Of a stretch of 64,000 nucleotides of DNA, positions 63,486-64,000 are shown in pieces. The notes below the pieces were generated by a model. It saw only the letters and a program-made list of their open reading frames with translations. It had not been told where the DNA came from and searched no databases. The stretch is taken from positions 496,001 through 560,000 of the forward strand of contig NZ_FOAX01000001.1 in NCBI RefSeq assembly GCF_900109775.1, in the 5' to 3' direction. Numbering within the stretch: the stretch's first letter is position 1; each line of letters opens with the position of its first letter. Position numbers and translations under genes: made by a program. Origin of the DNA: Pseudoxanthomonas sp. GM95. Its GTDB lineage: Bacteria; Pseudomonadota; Gammaproteobacteria; Xanthomonadales; Xanthomonadaceae.

Positions 63486-64000
63486 GCACGGCCAGCGTCA
63501 CCGCGCCGCGTGTGCGCCGAAGGCGGGTGATCCCCGGCTTCGGCCTCAGCCTGGGCACAACGTTGTTGTGGCTCGGGCTGATCGTGTTGTTGCCGCTGGC
63601 CGGCGTTTTCATCAAATCGGCGGGCCTGGGCTGGCACGGACTGTGGGCGGTGTGGACCGATCCGCGCGTGCTGGCTGCGCTGCGCATCAGCTTCGGCACT
63701 GCATTGGCAGCGGCCGCGTTCAACGCGGTGGCGGGCACGCTGGTGGCGTGGGTGTTCGTGCGTTATGACTTCCCGGGCAAGCGCCTGTTCGACGCGATGA
63801 TCGACCTGCCGTTCGCCCTGCCCACGGCCGTGGCCGGCATTGCATTGACCCAGCTCTACGGCCCGACGGGCTGGATCGGGCAGTGGCTGGAAGGCGCCGG
63901 CATCAAGGTCGCCTACACGCCGCTGGGCATCACCGTGGCGCTGGTCTTCATCGGCCTGCCGTTCGTGGTGCGCGTGGTCCAGCCGGTGCTGGCCGAGGCG
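63482..64000 (+). CDS. cysT: Sulfate ABC transporter permease CysT, N-terminal part
   Basis: 173 codons up to the right edge; incomplete. I start it at TTG (63482), which overlaps the sbp stop as TTGA, and read [20 protein letters not shown], a first membrane segment ([20 protein letters not shown]), then [20 protein letters not shown] and [20 protein letters not shown]. The last matches CysT/CysU permeases. A different start within the first residues cannot be excluded. Confidence 0.88.
   Translation, partial: MSTASVTAPRVRRRRVIPGFGLSLGTTLLWLGLIVLLPLAGVFIKSAGLGWHGLWAVWTDPRVLAALRISFGTALAAAAFNAVAGTLVAWVFVRYDFPGKRLFDAMIDLPFALPTAVAGIALTQLYGPTGWIGQWLEGAGIKVAYTPLGITVALVFIGLPFVVRVVQPVLAEA

Overview
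The window looks like a chromosomal segment of a high-GC gammaproteobacterium, most likely of the family Xanthomonadaceae (Xanthomonas / Stenotrophomonas / Pseudoxanthomonas / Lysobacter group). The evidence is the gene order: the tRNA-tuf, secE-nusG, L11-L10-rpoBC, str, S10, spc and alpha operons form one unbroken block. Protein lengths and wording, a class II DAHP synthase and the neighbouring leucine-degradation and methylcitrate genes also fit. The genus is inferred, not shown.

Layout. (1) 1-3864, minus strand: a leucine/isovalerate degradation operon, liuA-liuB-liuC-liuD; liuD is cut by the left edge. (2) 4124-37632, plus strand: a 33-kb transcription/translation super-cluster. It runs tRNA-Tyr, tRNA-Gly, tRNA-Thr, tuf, tRNA-Trp, secE, nusG, rplK, rplA, rplJ, rplL, rpoB, rpoC, rpsL, rpsG, fusA, a second tuf, the S10 operon (rpsJ to rpsQ), the spc operon (rplN to secY) and the alpha operon (rpsM to rplQ). 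Each transition carries a recognisable promoter and/or GC-rich hairpin. (3) 37728-46804: mixed housekeeping genes: dsbB, class II DAHP synthase, a MscS-type channel, a lipoprotein amidase, a DUF2127 membrane protein, typA/bipA, a cyclophilin and mdh. (4) 46960-54747: CoA-ligase and propionate genes: an acyl-CoA synthetase, prpE, a helix-turn-helix/citrate-synthase fusion transcribed divergently from prpB, a DUF1003 membrane protein and prpC. (5) 54829-64000: a SleB-type hydrolase, a FadH-like dienoyl-CoA reductase, an OmpA/OprF-like porin, a small periplasmic protein, an RsuA-family pseudouridine synthase, an HNH protein, kbl, a sulfate-binding protein and the start of cysT.

How the genes work together. 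The central block makes the ribosome, RNA polymerase core, elongation factors and Sec translocon as one region. The control points visible are an L10 leader, a pair of near-identical 5' hairpins on the rpsL and rpsJ leaders, and hairpins in the rplL-rpoB, rpsN-rpsH, rplR-rpsE, rpsD-rpoA and rpoA-rplQ gaps. The flanking metabolism is acyl-CoA centred: leucine to acetyl-CoA and acetoacetate, fatty-acid activation and unsaturated fatty-acid oxidation. Propionyl-CoA made this way feeds the methylcitrate cycle.

The most interesting item is the fusion protein at 50706-51917. A MerR/excisionase-like helix-turn-helix is joined to a citrate-synthase domain that keeps the active-site His, His and Asp. 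It lies divergent from prpB, with a cluster of TTGAT/ATCAA palindromes in front of its start. I propose it is a metabolite-sensing regulator of the methylcitrate genes. No phage, insertion sequence, CRISPR array or defence system was seen.
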